NCBI GenBank assembly: GCA_963825765.1
Contig: CAWGUU010000013.1
Coordinates: 238,852 to 302,851, forward strand
Source: CAWGUU01 sp963825765
Lineage (GTDB): Bacteria; Actinomycetota; Acidimicrobiia; Acidimicrobiales; AC-14
Direction: 5' to 3'
Length of the DNA stretch: 64,000 nucleotides
Below are positions 18,623-27,332 of the stretch, piece by piece. The notes under the pieces were generated by a model. That model did not search any database and had not been told where the DNA came from. It was given only the letters and a program-made list of their open reading frames with translations. The first letter of the stretch is position 1. Every line of letters begins with the position of its first letter. The translations under genes and the position numbers were made by a program.

Positions 18623-19816
18623 ATGCCCGGATCGCTACTCGTCTCTTCCGCCCGCACCCCCATCGGCAAGCTCTCCGGAGCCCTGGCGACGCTGTCGGCC
18701 GCCGACCTGGGGGGCCTGGCCATCGCCGCCGCCCTGGAGCGGGCCGGCATCGACCCGGGTGACGTCGACCAGGTGGTGATGGGCAACGTGCTGCAGGCCG
18801 GCGCCGGCCAGAACCCCGCCCGTCAGGCGGCGGTCAGCGGCGGCGTGCCCATGGACGTCCCGGCCGTCACGGTCAACGCGGTGTGCCTCTCGGGCATCCA
18901 CTCGGTGTTCCTCGCCGACCAGCTGATCCGGTCGGGCGAGGCCGACGTTGTGGTCGCCGGAGGCATGGAGTCCATGACCCGGGCGCCCCACCTGCTGCCG
19001 GGGTCCCGGGCCGGATTCCGCCTCGGGGACGTGACCGTCGTCGACTCCATGATCGGCGACGGGCTGTGGTGCGCCTTCGACGGCGTGCACATGGGCGCGG
19101 GCACCGATGCCTACGCCGGCGACGCGTCGATCTCCCGCCAGGCCCAGGACGAGGTGGCGGCACGGAGCCACGAGCGGGCGTGCGCCGCCATCAAGGACGG
19201 CCGGCTGGCCGACGAGATCGTCCCGGTCTCGATCGTCCAGCGCAAGGGAACGATCGTGGTCGAGACCGACGAGGGCGTGCGGCCCGAGACCACCGTCGAG
19301 ACCCTCGGCCGCCTGCGCCCGGCGTTCTCCCCGGAAGGCACCATCACCGCCGGCAACGCCTCGCAGATCTCCGACGGCGCCGCGGCCGTCGTGCTGGTCA
19401 GCCAAGCCAAGGCCGAGGAGCTGGGACTGGCGCCGCTGGCCGAGGTGGTCGGCTTCGGGCTGGTGGCCGGGCCCGACCCGTCCTTGCTGACCCAGCCGTC
19501 CCGGGCGATCGCCCTGGCGCTCGACAAGGCGGGACTGACCGTGCCCGACGTCGACCTGTTCGAGATCAACGAGGCCTTCGCCGCCGTGGCGGTGGCGTCG
19601 CTGGCCGACCTCGGCGTCGACGACGGGATCGTCAACGTCAACGGCGGGGCCATCGCCCTCGGCCACCCGATCGGCATGTCCGGCACCAGGCTCGTCATGA
19701 CCCTCGCCGCCGAGCTCGGGCGGCGGGGCGGTGGCGTCGGGGCAGCGGCGCTGTGCGGCGGCGGAGGCCAGGGCGAGGCGATCGTGCTTCGAGTGCCGAT
19801 CACGACGACGCCGTGA
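18623..19816 (+). CDS. Acetyl-CoA C-acetyltransferase (thiolase)
   Basis: A 397-aa thiolase. The acylated Cys is in VNAVCLSGIHSV (the usual GSG after Cys is here LSG), with GGMESMTRAPHL, the catalytic His in GGAIALGHPIGMSG and the second Cys in AALCGGGGQGEA. It condenses two acetyl-CoA to acetoacetyl-CoA, or cleaves in beta-oxidation. A strong aaggagg site precedes the ATG. Works with the dehydrogenase before it in supplying PHA precursors. Confidence 0.94.
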   Translation: MPGSLLVSSARTPIGKLSGALATLSAADLGGLAIAAALERAGIDPGDVDQVVMGNVLQAGAGQNPARQAAVSGGVPMDVPAVTVNAVCLSGIHSVFLADQLIRSGEADVVVAGGMESMTRAPHLLPGSRAGFRLGDVTVVDSMIGDGLWCAFDGVHMGAGTDAYAGDASISRQAQDEVAARSHERACAAIKDGRLADEIVPVSIVQRKGTIVVETDEGVRPETTVETLGRLRPAFSPEGTITAGNASQISDGAAAVVLVSQAKAEELGLAPLAEVVGFGLVAGPDPSLLTQPSRAIALALDKAGLTVPDVDLFEINEAFAAVAVASLADLGVDDGIVNVNGGAIALGHPIGMSGTRLVMTLAAELGRRGGGVGAAALCGGGGQGEAIVLRVPITTTP

Positions 19817-19950
19817 CGGCCTCGACCCAGCTGGGCGGCTTCACCCGCCAGCTCCCCGACGACGACGTCGAGCCGACGGCCGAGGACGTCGCTGACGCCA
19901 TCGTCGACTGCGGGCTCGACCCCGAGGCCGTCGAACCGAGCCTCGCATGA
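19813..19950 (+). CDS. Small acidic ORF coupled between thiolase and pyruvate kinase
   Basis: A 45-aa acidic open frame (TQLGGFTRQLPDDDVEP..., ending DPEAVEPSLA). Its GTG overlaps the thiolase stop (GTGA) and its stop overlaps the pyruvate kinase ATG (ATGA). Perfect coupling on both sides argues it is translated, if only to carry ribosomes to pyk. I do not recognise a domain. A similar-sized acidic frame follows the second dehydrogenase at 22279. Confidence 0.55.
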   Translation: MTASTQLGGFTRQLPDDDVEPTAEDVADAIVDCGLDPEAVEPSLA

Positions 19951-21389
19951 CCCAGGGAGGGCCCGGCAGGAGCCGACGAACCAAGATCGTCTGCACCCTC
20001 GGACCGGCCACGCGGTCGGTCGAGGCCATCCGGGGGCTGGTCGAGGCGGGGATGGACGTCGCCCGGCTGAACTTCTCCCACGGCAGCCACGACGACCACG
20101 CCGCGATGTGCGCGGCCGTACGGGAGGCGTCCGACTCGGTGGGCCGGGCGGTGGGCGTGCTGGTCGACCTCCAGGGCCCGAAGATCCGGCTCGGCAGCTT
20201 CTCCGGCGGCGCCGCGGTCCTGGAGCCGGGGTCGATCTTCACCATCTCCACCGAGCCCGGCGAGGGCAGCAGCGAGGGTGCGTCGGTGACCTACGAGGCG
20301 CTCGCTCGCGACATGGTTCCCGGCGACACGATCCTCGTCGACGACGGGCTGATCAGGCTCGAGGCCATCGCCACAGACGTCCTTCGCGGGAACGTCACCT
20401 GCCGCGTGCTGGAAGGCGGGCCGCTGTCGGACCACAAGGGCGTGAACCTTCCCGGGACGCGGCTCGCCACGCCGGCCATGACCGGCAAGGACGTCGACGA
20501 TCTGGCCTTCGCCCTCCGCCTCGGCGTGGACATGGTGGCCCTGTCGTTCGTCAGGCAGGCCGCCGACGCCGCCGCCGTCCGGCTGGTCATGCAGACCGTC
20601 GGCCGCTCCGTCCCGGTCATCGCCAAGATAGAGAAGTCGGAGGCGATCGCCGACCTCGACGCCATCGTCGACGCGTTCGACGGCGTGATGGTCGCCCGGG
20701 GCGACCTGGGCATCGAGCTGTCCCCCGAGCAGGTGCCCATGGTGCAGAAGCGGGTGGTCCAGCTGGGACGGGAACGGGGCAAGCCGGTGATCGTCGCCAC
20801 CCAGTTGCTGGACTCGATGACCCACCGCCTGCGCCCGACCCGGGCCGAGGCGTCCGACGTCGCCAACGCCGTCCTCGACGGGGCCGACGCCCTGATGCTG
20901 GCCGGCGAGACGGCTGTCGGCGTCCACCCCGCCGAGGCGGTGGCCACCATGGGCCGCATCGCCGCCACCATCGAGCAGGACGCGCTGGTCCGGTTCCCGT
21001 CCCTCTCGCGCCCGCCGTCGACCGCCGAGGAGGCGGTCGCAGCCGGCGCGGTCGGGATGGCGGCCCAGATCGGCGCCTGCGCCATGGCCGTGTTCACCGA
21101 CAGCGGCGAGATGGCCCAGCAGGTCGCGGGCCGGCGGTCGTCGATCCCCGTGCTGGCCTTCACGTCCGACCCGACCGTCCGCAGCCGGCTGACCGTCACC
21201 TGGGGCGTGGAGACGTTCGTCGTGCCCTGGACCGACGATCCCGCGCACGCCGCCGTCCAGGTCGACAGGACCATGCTCGAGCTGGAACGGGGCCGGCGCG
21301 GCGACCAGGTCGTCATCGTGGACAGGTCGCGCACGATTCGCGTCCACGAGCTGGCGGTGGCCGAGACCCGATCGGAGATACCCGCCTGA
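19947..21389 (+). CDS. pyk: Pyruvate kinase
   Basis: A 480-aa glycolytic enzyme that makes pyruvate and ATP from phosphoenolpyruvate and ADP. Landmarks are the N-terminal TKIVCTLGPATRS, ARLNFSHGSHDDH, the active-site segment VIAKIEKSEAI with the catalytic Lys, MVARGDLGIEL, and the C-terminal allosteric domain. Normal length. Embedded in the PHA operon between thiolase and a second dehydrogenase, which may link acetyl-CoA supply to storage. Start ATG coupled to the preceding small ORF. Confidence 0.95.
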   Translation: MTQGGPGRSRRTKIVCTLGPATRSVEAIRGLVEAGMDVARLNFSHGSHDDHAAMCAAVREASDSVGRAVGVLVDLQGPKIRLGSFSGGAAVLEPGSIFTISTEPGEGSSEGASVTYEALARDMVPGDTILVDDGLIRLEAIATDVLRGNVTCRVLEGGPLSDHKGVNLPGTRLATPAMTGKDVDDLAFALRLGVDMVALSFVRQAADAAAVRLVMQTVGRSVPVIAKIEKSEAIADLDAIVDAFDGVMVARGDLGIELSPEQVPMVQKRVVQLGRERGKPVIVATQLLDSMTHRLRPTRAEASDVANAVLDGADALMLAGETAVGVHPAEAVATMGRIAATIEQDALVRFPSLSRPPSTAEEAVAAGAVGMAAQIGACAMAVFTDSGEMAQQVAGRRSSIPVLAFTSDPTVRSRLTVTWGVETFVVPWTDDPAHAAVQVDRTMLELERGRRGDQVVIVDRSRTIRVHELAVAETRSEIPA

Positions 21390-22282
21390 TGCCGATCCAG
21401 GGAGATGGCGGCCAACGACAAGCTGTCGAGAGAGTCGGCGTGGTGGGGTGCGGGCTGATGGGTTCCGGGATCGCCGAGGTGTGCGCCCGTGCCGGTGTCG
21501 ACGTCGTGGTGCGGGAGGTCGACGAAGCCGCCATGGCCGCCGGCCGCGCGCGCCTCGAACGGTCCCTGGCCAAGGCCCTGAGCAAGGGCAAGCTCTCCGA
21601 CGAGGCGAGGGAGGCCGCCCTGAGCCGGCTGCGCTACACCACCGACATGGGCGAGCTCGCCGACCGCCAGCTCGTGCTGGAGGCGGTGTCGGAGTCGGAG
21701 GCGCTCAAGCTCGACGTCTTCGCCACCCTCGACAAGGTGGTGGCCGACGACGCCATCCTGGCCTCGAACACGTCGGCCATCCCCATCATGAAGCTGGCCA
21801 TGGCCACCGGCCGGGCCGACCGGGTCGTCGGGCTCCACTTCTTCAGCCCGGTGCCGGTGCTCAAGCTGGTGGAGCTGGTCTCGTCCCTGCTGACCAGCGA
21901 GGAAACGGCTCTGGCGGCCAAGTCCTTCGCCGAGGACGTTCTCGACAAGCGGGTCATCCAGTCCAAGGACCGGTCCGGGTTCATCGTCAACGCCCTGCTC
22001 ATCCCCTACCTGATCTCGGCCATCCGTATGCTGGAGTCCGGCTTCGCCACCGCCGAGGACATCGACACCGGCATGGTCCTGGGCTGCAACCACCCCATGG
22101 GACCGCTGGCCCTGGCCGACTTCATCGGGCTCGACACCACCATGGCCGCGGCCCAGTCGCTCTACGAGGAGTTCAAGGAACCGCTGTACGCCCCGCCGCC
22201 CCTGCTGTCACGGATGGTCGAGGCCGGGCTCCTCGGCCGCAAGACCGGCCGGGGCTTCTACGAGCACCCGGGACAGCGGTGA
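21389..22282 (+). CDS. Second 3-hydroxyacyl-CoA dehydrogenase
   Basis: A 297-aa dehydrogenase of the same family as 17704-18567. The Rossmann motif is GVVGCGLMGSGIAEVCARAG, the catalytic His is in GLHFFSPVPVLKLVELV, and it has RSGFIVNALLIPYL and HPMGPLALADFIGLDT. The ATG shares one base with the pyk stop. Its C-terminus (GLLGRKTGRGFYEHP) matches the first copy (GRKTGQGFYAYP). The two copies probably differ in chain length or cofactor. Confidence 0.93.
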   Translation: MPIQGDGGQRQAVERVGVVGCGLMGSGIAEVCARAGVDVVVREVDEAAMAAGRARLERSLAKALSKGKLSDEAREAALSRLRYTTDMGELADRQLVLEAVSESEALKLDVFATLDKVVADDAILASNTSAIPIMKLAMATGRADRVVGLHFFSPVPVLKLVELVSSLLTSEETALAAKSFAEDVLDKRVIQSKDRSGFIVNALLIPYLISAIRMLESGFATAEDIDTGMVLGCNHPMGPLALADFIGLDTTMAAAQSLYEEFKEPLYAPPPLLSRMVEAGLLGRKTGRGFYEHPGQR

Positions 22283-22425
22283 CGACGGACCTGCTGGCCC
22301 ACGACCTCGATCTGTTGGCCGACGACCTCGAGCTGTTCGAGCTGCTGGCGGAGATCGGCGACGGGCCGCCGCTCGAGGCCGCCGCTCAGGTGGAGTCGAG
22401 GAACCGCTTCGCGGTCGACCAGTAG
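22279..22425 (+). CDS. Small acidic ORF coupled to the second dehydrogenase
   Basis: A 48-aa frame (LLAHDLDLLADDLELFELL...) whose GTG overlaps the dehydrogenase stop (GTGA). It is strongly acidic and Leu-rich, likely helical. No domain recognised. The last gene of the PHA set. Its arrangement mirrors the 45-aa ORF after the thiolase, although I see no clear similarity between them. Confidence 0.5.
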   Translation: MTTDLLAHDLDLLADDLELFELLAEIGDGPPLEAAAQVESRNRFAVDQ

Positions 22426-22503
22426 ACCGCCGCGGTTACTTCCGTTGCGCGGGCTCGGTCGCGCCTCTTCGCTTCGGAGAGGCTCGGGTCGGGGCGGGAG
22501 GGC

Positions 22504-23086
22504 TCAGGCGGGGATGGCGCGGGCTGGACCACCGGCTTTGTGTCGGGTGAGTCCGGTGACGGCCAGCGTCCCGGGGCCGGAATTGTTGAAGGTGATCGTG
22601 TTGAAGGGCTGAATGAAGCTCGCGGCGCTGTATTGCGAGGTCAGGCTCACGAGCGACGTGATGATGATGTTGTTGCCCTGGGCGCCGATGAACCCTCCGG
22701 TGCACGAGAACGATGTCGTCGTGAACGTGCAGGTCCCAATGGTGTTGGGTGACCCGCCCAGGTACTGGAAGGTGGGATTCCCCACGAAGACGGCGCCGAC
22801 CGGCAGGGTCGACCCAACGGAGAGGTTGGTGACGTTCTCCAGCGCCCCGTTCGGGTTCCGGAGGCTGACGATCGTCTTCACCTCGTTGCTGGCGGCCGGT
22901 GGGTCGCTCGGGACGAGCGGCGGGGGCGCCTGGGGGGTCGCGCTCGCGTTGTCGATGCCGAACGACGAGAGCAGGGGCCGACGTCGTGACAAGGAGAGTC
23001 CCCGCCACGAGGAGGAGGCTCGACAGCAGCGCGAGGGGGCGCTTCGTCGTGGCGCGTGCCCGGCTTGCGTTGCCCAGCACAACCAT
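22504..23086 (-). pseudogene. Frameshifted secreted protein
   Basis: The signal peptide (MVVLGNASRARATTKRPLA, core LLLVAGTLLVTTSAPA) lies in one frame. The mature part (SSFGIDNASATPQAPPPLVP, then NEVKTIVSLRNPNGALENV and an ending GLTRHKAGGPARAIPA) is in another, with the break near 22985. Joined, the product would be about 190 aa, a Thr/Ser/Asn-rich beta domain with one Cys pair (GTCTF, FSCTGG). I cannot name the family. Decay or a sequencing indel cannot be told apart. Confidence 0.6.
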
Positions 23087-23389
23087 TCCGGACCGGGGCC
23101 GCCTCGACCGCCGTGGGCGCGATGATGCCCACTCACCGCGGGACAGTCAGAGCTGAAGCGTCTCGTTCGGTCCATCGATGCGGTCGACCTCGGCCACCCC
23201 GACCGGCGAGTTCTGGTCGTGGACGGTTCTGCTCGCGATAGCGCCCGCTCCTGCCGGTACTTGCGCGAGCAGAACCAACGTCGTCGTAGGAGCGCCACGC
23301 TCAAGCTGACCGCGCCTCTGGTCGAAGACGTCGCGGACGCGGCGGATCAGACTCCCACCGCCATCGAGGAGCGCGGATGGGTTTCGGGT

Positions 23390-26300
23390 GTGCGGCCGCC
23401 GGTGGAACGAACACTCGCCGGGGCAAGTGTGGGGCTGGCGACGCTGCTGGCCACGGCCATCGTCCTCACCTCGACTGTCGCGGCGGCGCCCAGCGGCGCC
23501 GCCGACGGCGCCGGACCGGTCATCACCACCTATGCCGGAGGGCCCGGCGAAGGCGAGGCCACCAACGTCGGCCACGTCCCGTCGTCGATCGCCACAGTGG
23601 GACCGCTCACCTATGTCGCCGACGACGAAAACGCCGTCGTTCGCGCCCTCGACCTGGCTACCGGGCAGTACCGAGTCGTCGCCGGAAACGGCCTCCACGG
23701 ATCGACCGGCGACGGTGGGCCGGCCCTCGACGCCAGGCTGAGGCCGCCGCTCGCCGTCGCCGCAGGAGCGGACGGCTCCCTGTACATATCCGAGATCGAG
23801 CAGAACCGGGTCCGCCGGGTCGACCCGTCTGGCGTCATCGACGGCTTCGCCGGAACGGGCACGCGGGGCTTCGCCGGCGATGGAGGCCTGGCCCGCAACG
23901 CCGAGCTCGACGACCCGCGTGCGATGACTGTCGACACCGCTGGCAACCTGCTCATCGCGGAGGCCGGGAACGACCGCGTCCGCAAGGTCGGCACCTCTGG
24001 TCGCATCACGACTCTGGCCGGGACCGGCACCGAGGGAGACGGTGCCGACACGGGGCTGGCCACCCTCACTCAGCTACGCGACCCCATGGGGATCGCCGCC
24101 GGTGCGGGTGGAAGCGTCTACATCGCCGACACCGGGAACCAGAAGGTCCGCAGGGTCGACGCCAACGGCCTCATCACCAAAGTGGCGGGCTCGCCGGGCG
24201 GTAGCGAGTACGACGACGGGGACGGTGGACCGGCCACCCTGGCGCACCTCTACTCACCGCTCGGCCTCGCCGTTCGCGGCGGCGAGCTGTTCATCGGCGA
24301 CTACGGGAAGCTCCGACGCGTTGACGCCTCCGGCACCATCACCACGATGTTCGAGGGGACCCTCGAGTCGTACGGCCGGCTCGGGACCACCTTCCACCTG
24401 GCGGTGACTACTGACGGCAGGGTGCTCGTCGCCGATCGCAATCTCCGGCAGGTGCTGCGGCTGGACGGGTTCGGGTACACCGTGGTCGCCGGCAATGGTC
24501 GCGACGGTGCCGGTGGGGACGGCGGGCCGGCGACGGCGGCTCAGATGTCCCAACCGAACGGCCTGGCCGTGGACGGGTCCGGAAACGTCTACATCGCCGA
24601 CGAGGGGGACCACGAGGTCCGGAAGGTCTCCCCCGGTGGGATGATCACCAAGGTGGCTGGGACCGGCGAGGCCGGCTACACCGGCGACGGGGGCCCGGGT
24701 ACAGCAGCGTCGTTGAACTGGCCGTCGGGAGTTGCGGCCGACGAGATGGGCAACGTGTACATCGCAGACCACGGGAACTTCGTCGTTCGGAGGGTGGACC
24801 CGGCCGGAGTCATCACGACGGTCGCGGGGACCAAGTGGTGGACGCCGTGGCGAGATGGCGCACCGGCCACCGACGCGTACATCGGTGGGCCGAACACGGT
24901 GGCCGTCGGTCGGCAGGGCGACCTCTTCATCGCTGCCCCCGGCTGGATCTACAAGATGGACGCCGCGGGCACGATCCGGCGATTCGCCGGCAACGGCAGG
25001 CAAGACTCGACCGGCGACGGCGGCCCTGCCACCTCGGCCTCGCTCTACAACCCGTTCGGGCTGGCGGTCGACGACGAGGGAAATGTGTTCGTGGCCGACG
25101 TCGACAACAGGACCGTGCGCAAGATCGACACCGCGGGGATCATCACGAGGGTGGCGGGCTCCGGCTACGGCCTGGGGACCCCGAACAGCGACCTCGCAGT
25201 GGAGACCGAGCTGCACATCCCCCGCGGCGTGGCCGTCGACGGAGGCGGCAACGTCTACGTCGCCGACGTCGACGAGGTGCGCAGGGTCGACCCGTCGGGC
25301 GTCATCTCCACTGTCGCCGGCGGCGGCGAGGATGTGCCCGGCGACGGCGGCCCGGCAACTTCGGCACACATCGTGGCAACCGCGGTCGCCGTCGACGTCA
25401 GTGGCAACCTCTACCTCTCCGACGTCGGCACCCATCGCATCCGCCGGGTGGCGGGCGGCGGCGCGGCGACGAGGCCGGCGGCCGTGGTCCGCTCGTTCGG
25501 TTGGAACGGCGCCGGCGCCCTCGGCACCGGCGACCTGTCGGACCGGCTCGGCCCCGTAGCCGTCGGCGGCGTGGGCGACGGGCTGAAGGTGGCGGCCGGC
25601 GGCTACCACAGCCTGGCGGTGACCGGCGACGGAACGGTGAAGGGGTGGGGCTACAACGGGTACGGCCAGCTCGGAACCGGTGGCACGTCGTCCAGCTCCC
25701 GACCGGTGACGGTACCCGGCCTGGCGGCCACCGCGGTCGCCGCCGGTGCCTTGCACAGCGTCGCCCTCCGGGGGGACGGCACCGTCAGGGCGTGGGGCTG
25801 GAACGGCCTGGGACAGGTTGGCGACGGGACGGGCGTCGACCGCCTGAGTCCCGTCGTCGTGCCAGGCCTGGCCGGTGTGACGGCGGTTGCCGCCGGGGCG
25901 TTCCACAGTCTGGCGCTGCGCCACGACGGCACGGTCTGGGCGTGGGGTTGGAATCCCGCCGGTGGGCTCGGCGACGGCACACGCACTCAGCGCCCGTCAC
26001 CGGTCAAGGTTCTCGGGATCAGCAACGTCGTGGCGGTGGCCGCCGGGGCCTACCACAGCGTTGCCTTGACCGCAGACGGCGCGGTGTGGGCGTGGGGCTG
26101 GAACTACTTCGGCCAGTTGGGCAACGGCACGACCGTCGACCGCCTCACGCCGGTGCGGGCGTCCGGTGTTCCGTCGGCATCCATCGCGGCAGGGGCGTAT
26201 CACAGCCTGGCGGCGAGAAGGGACGGAACGGCAGCGGCCTGGGGCTGGAACGGGCTGGGCCAGCTCGGCGACGGAACCGTCGTGAACCGCCTTTCCCCCG

Positions 26301-26521
26301 TGGCCGTACACGGCCTGTCCGGCGCCACCGCGGTCGCCGCCGGCTGGTACCACAGCGTCGCCGTACGGGGGTCGACGTCGATGGCGACCTGGGGCTGGAA
26401 CGCCTACGGCCAGCTGGGCGACGGGACGACGGTCGACCGCCACGAGCCAGTAACCCCGGTGGGCGATCCACCCGTCGGGTCCGTCGCTGGCGGCGGTCTC
26501 CACACCGTCGCCCTCGGCTAG
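23390..26521 (+). CDS. Secreted NHL-repeat and RCC1-repeat propeller protein
   Basis: An exported protein of about 1043 aa. Signal peptide: VERTLAGASVGLATLLATAI, cleaved near AAAPSGA. Then comes a block with about 12 NHL units (e.g. GNVYIADEGDHEVRKVSPGG, GNVFVADVDNRTVRKIDTAG), each followed by an AGxGxxGxxGDGGPA-type loop, enough for two six-blade propellers. From about residue 698 there are seven RCC1 units (AWGWNGLGQLGDGT and variants, each with a YHSxAL segment), enough for one seven-blade propeller. No anchor was seen. Likely a cell-surface or extracellular binding protein. Start uncertain: this GTG gives a clean signal peptide, but the frame is open back to 23219. GC and codon use match neighbours. 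Confidence 0.85.
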   Translation: MRPPVERTLAGASVGLATLLATAIVLTSTVAAAPSGAADGAGPVITTYAGGPGEGEATNVGHVPSSIATVGPLTYVADDENAVVRALDLATGQYRVVAGNGLHGSTGDGGPALDARLRPPLAVAAGADGSLYISEIEQNRVRRVDPSGVIDGFAGTGTRGFAGDGGLARNAELDDPRAMTVDTAGNLLIAEAGNDRVRKVGTSGRITTLAGTGTEGDGADTGLATLTQLRDPMGIAAGAGGSVYIADTGNQKVRRVDANGLITKVAGSPGGSEYDDGDGGPATLAHLYSPLGLAVRGGELFIGDYGKLRRVDASGTITTMFEGTLESYGRLGTTFHLAVTTDGRVLVADRNLRQVLRLDGFGYTVVAGNGRDGAGGDGGPATAAQMSQPNGLAVDGSGNVYIADEGDHEVRKVSPGGMITKVAGTGEAGYTGDGGPGTAASLNWPSGVAADEMGNVYIADHGNFVVRRVDPAGVITTVAGTKWWTPWRDGAPATDAYIGGPNTVAVGRQGDLFIAAPGWIYKMDAAGTIRRFAGNGRQDSTGDGGPATSASLYNPFGLAVDDEGNVFVADVDNRTVRKIDTAGIITRVAGSGYGLGTPNSDLAVETELHIPRGVAVDGGGNVYVADVDEVRRVDPSGVISTVAGGGEDVPGDGGPATSAHIVATAVAVDVSGNLYLSDVGTHRIRRVAGGGAATRPAAVVRSFGWNGAGALGTGDLSDRLGPVAVGGVGDGLKVAAGGYHSLAVTGDGTVKGWGYNGYGQLGTGGTSSSSRPVTVPGLAATAVAAGALHSVALRGDGTVRAWGWNGLGQVGDGTGVDRLSPVVVPGLAGVTAVAAGAFHSLALRHDGTVWAWGWNPAGGLGDGTRTQRPSPVKVLGISNVVAVAAGAYHSVALTADGAVWAWGWNYFGQLGNGTTVDRLTPVRASGVPSASIAAGAYHSLAARRDGTAAAWGWNGLGQLGDGTVVNRLSPVAVHGLSGATAVAAGWYHSVAVRGSTSMATWGWNAYGQLGDGTTVDRHEPVTPVGDPPVGSVAGGGLHTVALG

Positions 26522-26524
26522 GCC

Positions 26525-26539
26525 CGACCACCCTGGTCG
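26525..26539. terminator. Short hairpin between convergent genes
   Basis: cgacca/tggtcg arms of 6 bp around a 3-nt loop, four bases after the propeller gene stop and before the convergent M15 peptidase gene end. No T-run, so a weak call. Confidence 0.3.
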
Positions 26540-26551
26540 TCGGTGCAAAAC

Positions 26552-27313
26552 TCAGCCGCCCGTGGCCGAGAAGTGCTGGTAGTCGGGATTGCCCGCCCAC
26601 GTTCCGCCCCAGGACCATCCCACGGCGGCGAAGGCCGACGTGAGCACGCCGCCGGCGACAGCCATCCCCGGGCGGTAGACGGAGCGGTCGAGGTAGTCGG
26701 CACCAGCGGGCGGCAGGACCCGCCCGCCGAGGAGGTACGGGTTCTCGACGGGGTTGACGTCGATGGCCAGGCCGTAGGCGTGGTTCGACCAGTGCGGGTC
26801 GCCGTCGGTGACGGCCTGGCGGCAGTTGAACCCCGACGTGTTGTCGACCGCCATCGAGGCGTCGTCGTCGCCGCCGTGGACGTCGACCGGTTCCATCCGA
26901 CGGATGGGAAAGCGCTGGTCGTAGAGGCTGCGGAAGACCTCGATGACCGCGTCGGTGACCGACGCCGCCACCACGATCGAGCCGATGTGGGACTGGTCGT
27001 CGAAGCCCCAGTGCGACACCCGTACGAGCCGGAGATCCTCGGGTGAGACGGGGCAGCCGGGCCGCCACGACGACGGCAGGTCGCCGGCCGTGACCGCCGA
27101 GACCGTCCCGGTGAACACCTGGTCGGGCACGGCGGCGACGGTAGTCGTGGGCGCCGCCGTGCTCGTCGGCCCAGTAGTCGTAGGCGGCGAGGTGGATGCC
27201 GTGCTCGGTGGGCGCTTCGACGGCGAGCCCGAGCAGGCACCGACGAGAAGGGTCACGACGACGACGACCCACAACCGGCACCGCCGGCCGGGCGCGTGTC
27301 GGCGACCAGCCAC
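26552..27313 (-). CDS. M15-family D-Ala/L-Ala carboxypeptidase-like lipoprotein
   Basis: A 253-aa cell-wall peptidase. An N-terminal lipobox (LLVGACSG) is followed by a Thr/Pro-rich linker of about 35 residues, then the M15C domain. Zinc ligands are in WSNHAYGLAIDVNP (the SxHxxGxAxD motif) and DYQHF near the C-terminus. RRMEPVDVHGGDDDAS is the typical upstream loop. It should trim peptidoglycan peptides outside the membrane. GTG start. It is divergent from the L,D-transpeptidase gene with a 19-bp gap, so the two promoters must overlap or lie inside the genes. Confidence 0.85.
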   Translation of the reverse strand: MAGRRHAPGRRCRLWVVVVVTLLVGACSGSPSKRPPSTASTSPPTTTGPTSTAAPTTTVAAVPDQVFTGTVSAVTAGDLPSSWRPGCPVSPEDLRLVRVSHWGFDDQSHIGSIVVAASVTDAVIEVFRSLYDQRFPIRRMEPVDVHGGDDDASMAVDNTSGFNCRQAVTDGDPHWSNHAYGLAIDVNPVENPYLLGGRVLPPAGADYLDRSVYRPGMAVAGGVLTSAFAAVGWSWGGTWAGNPDYQHFSATGG

Positions 27314-27332
27314 GACTGCCTACCGTAGCGAC

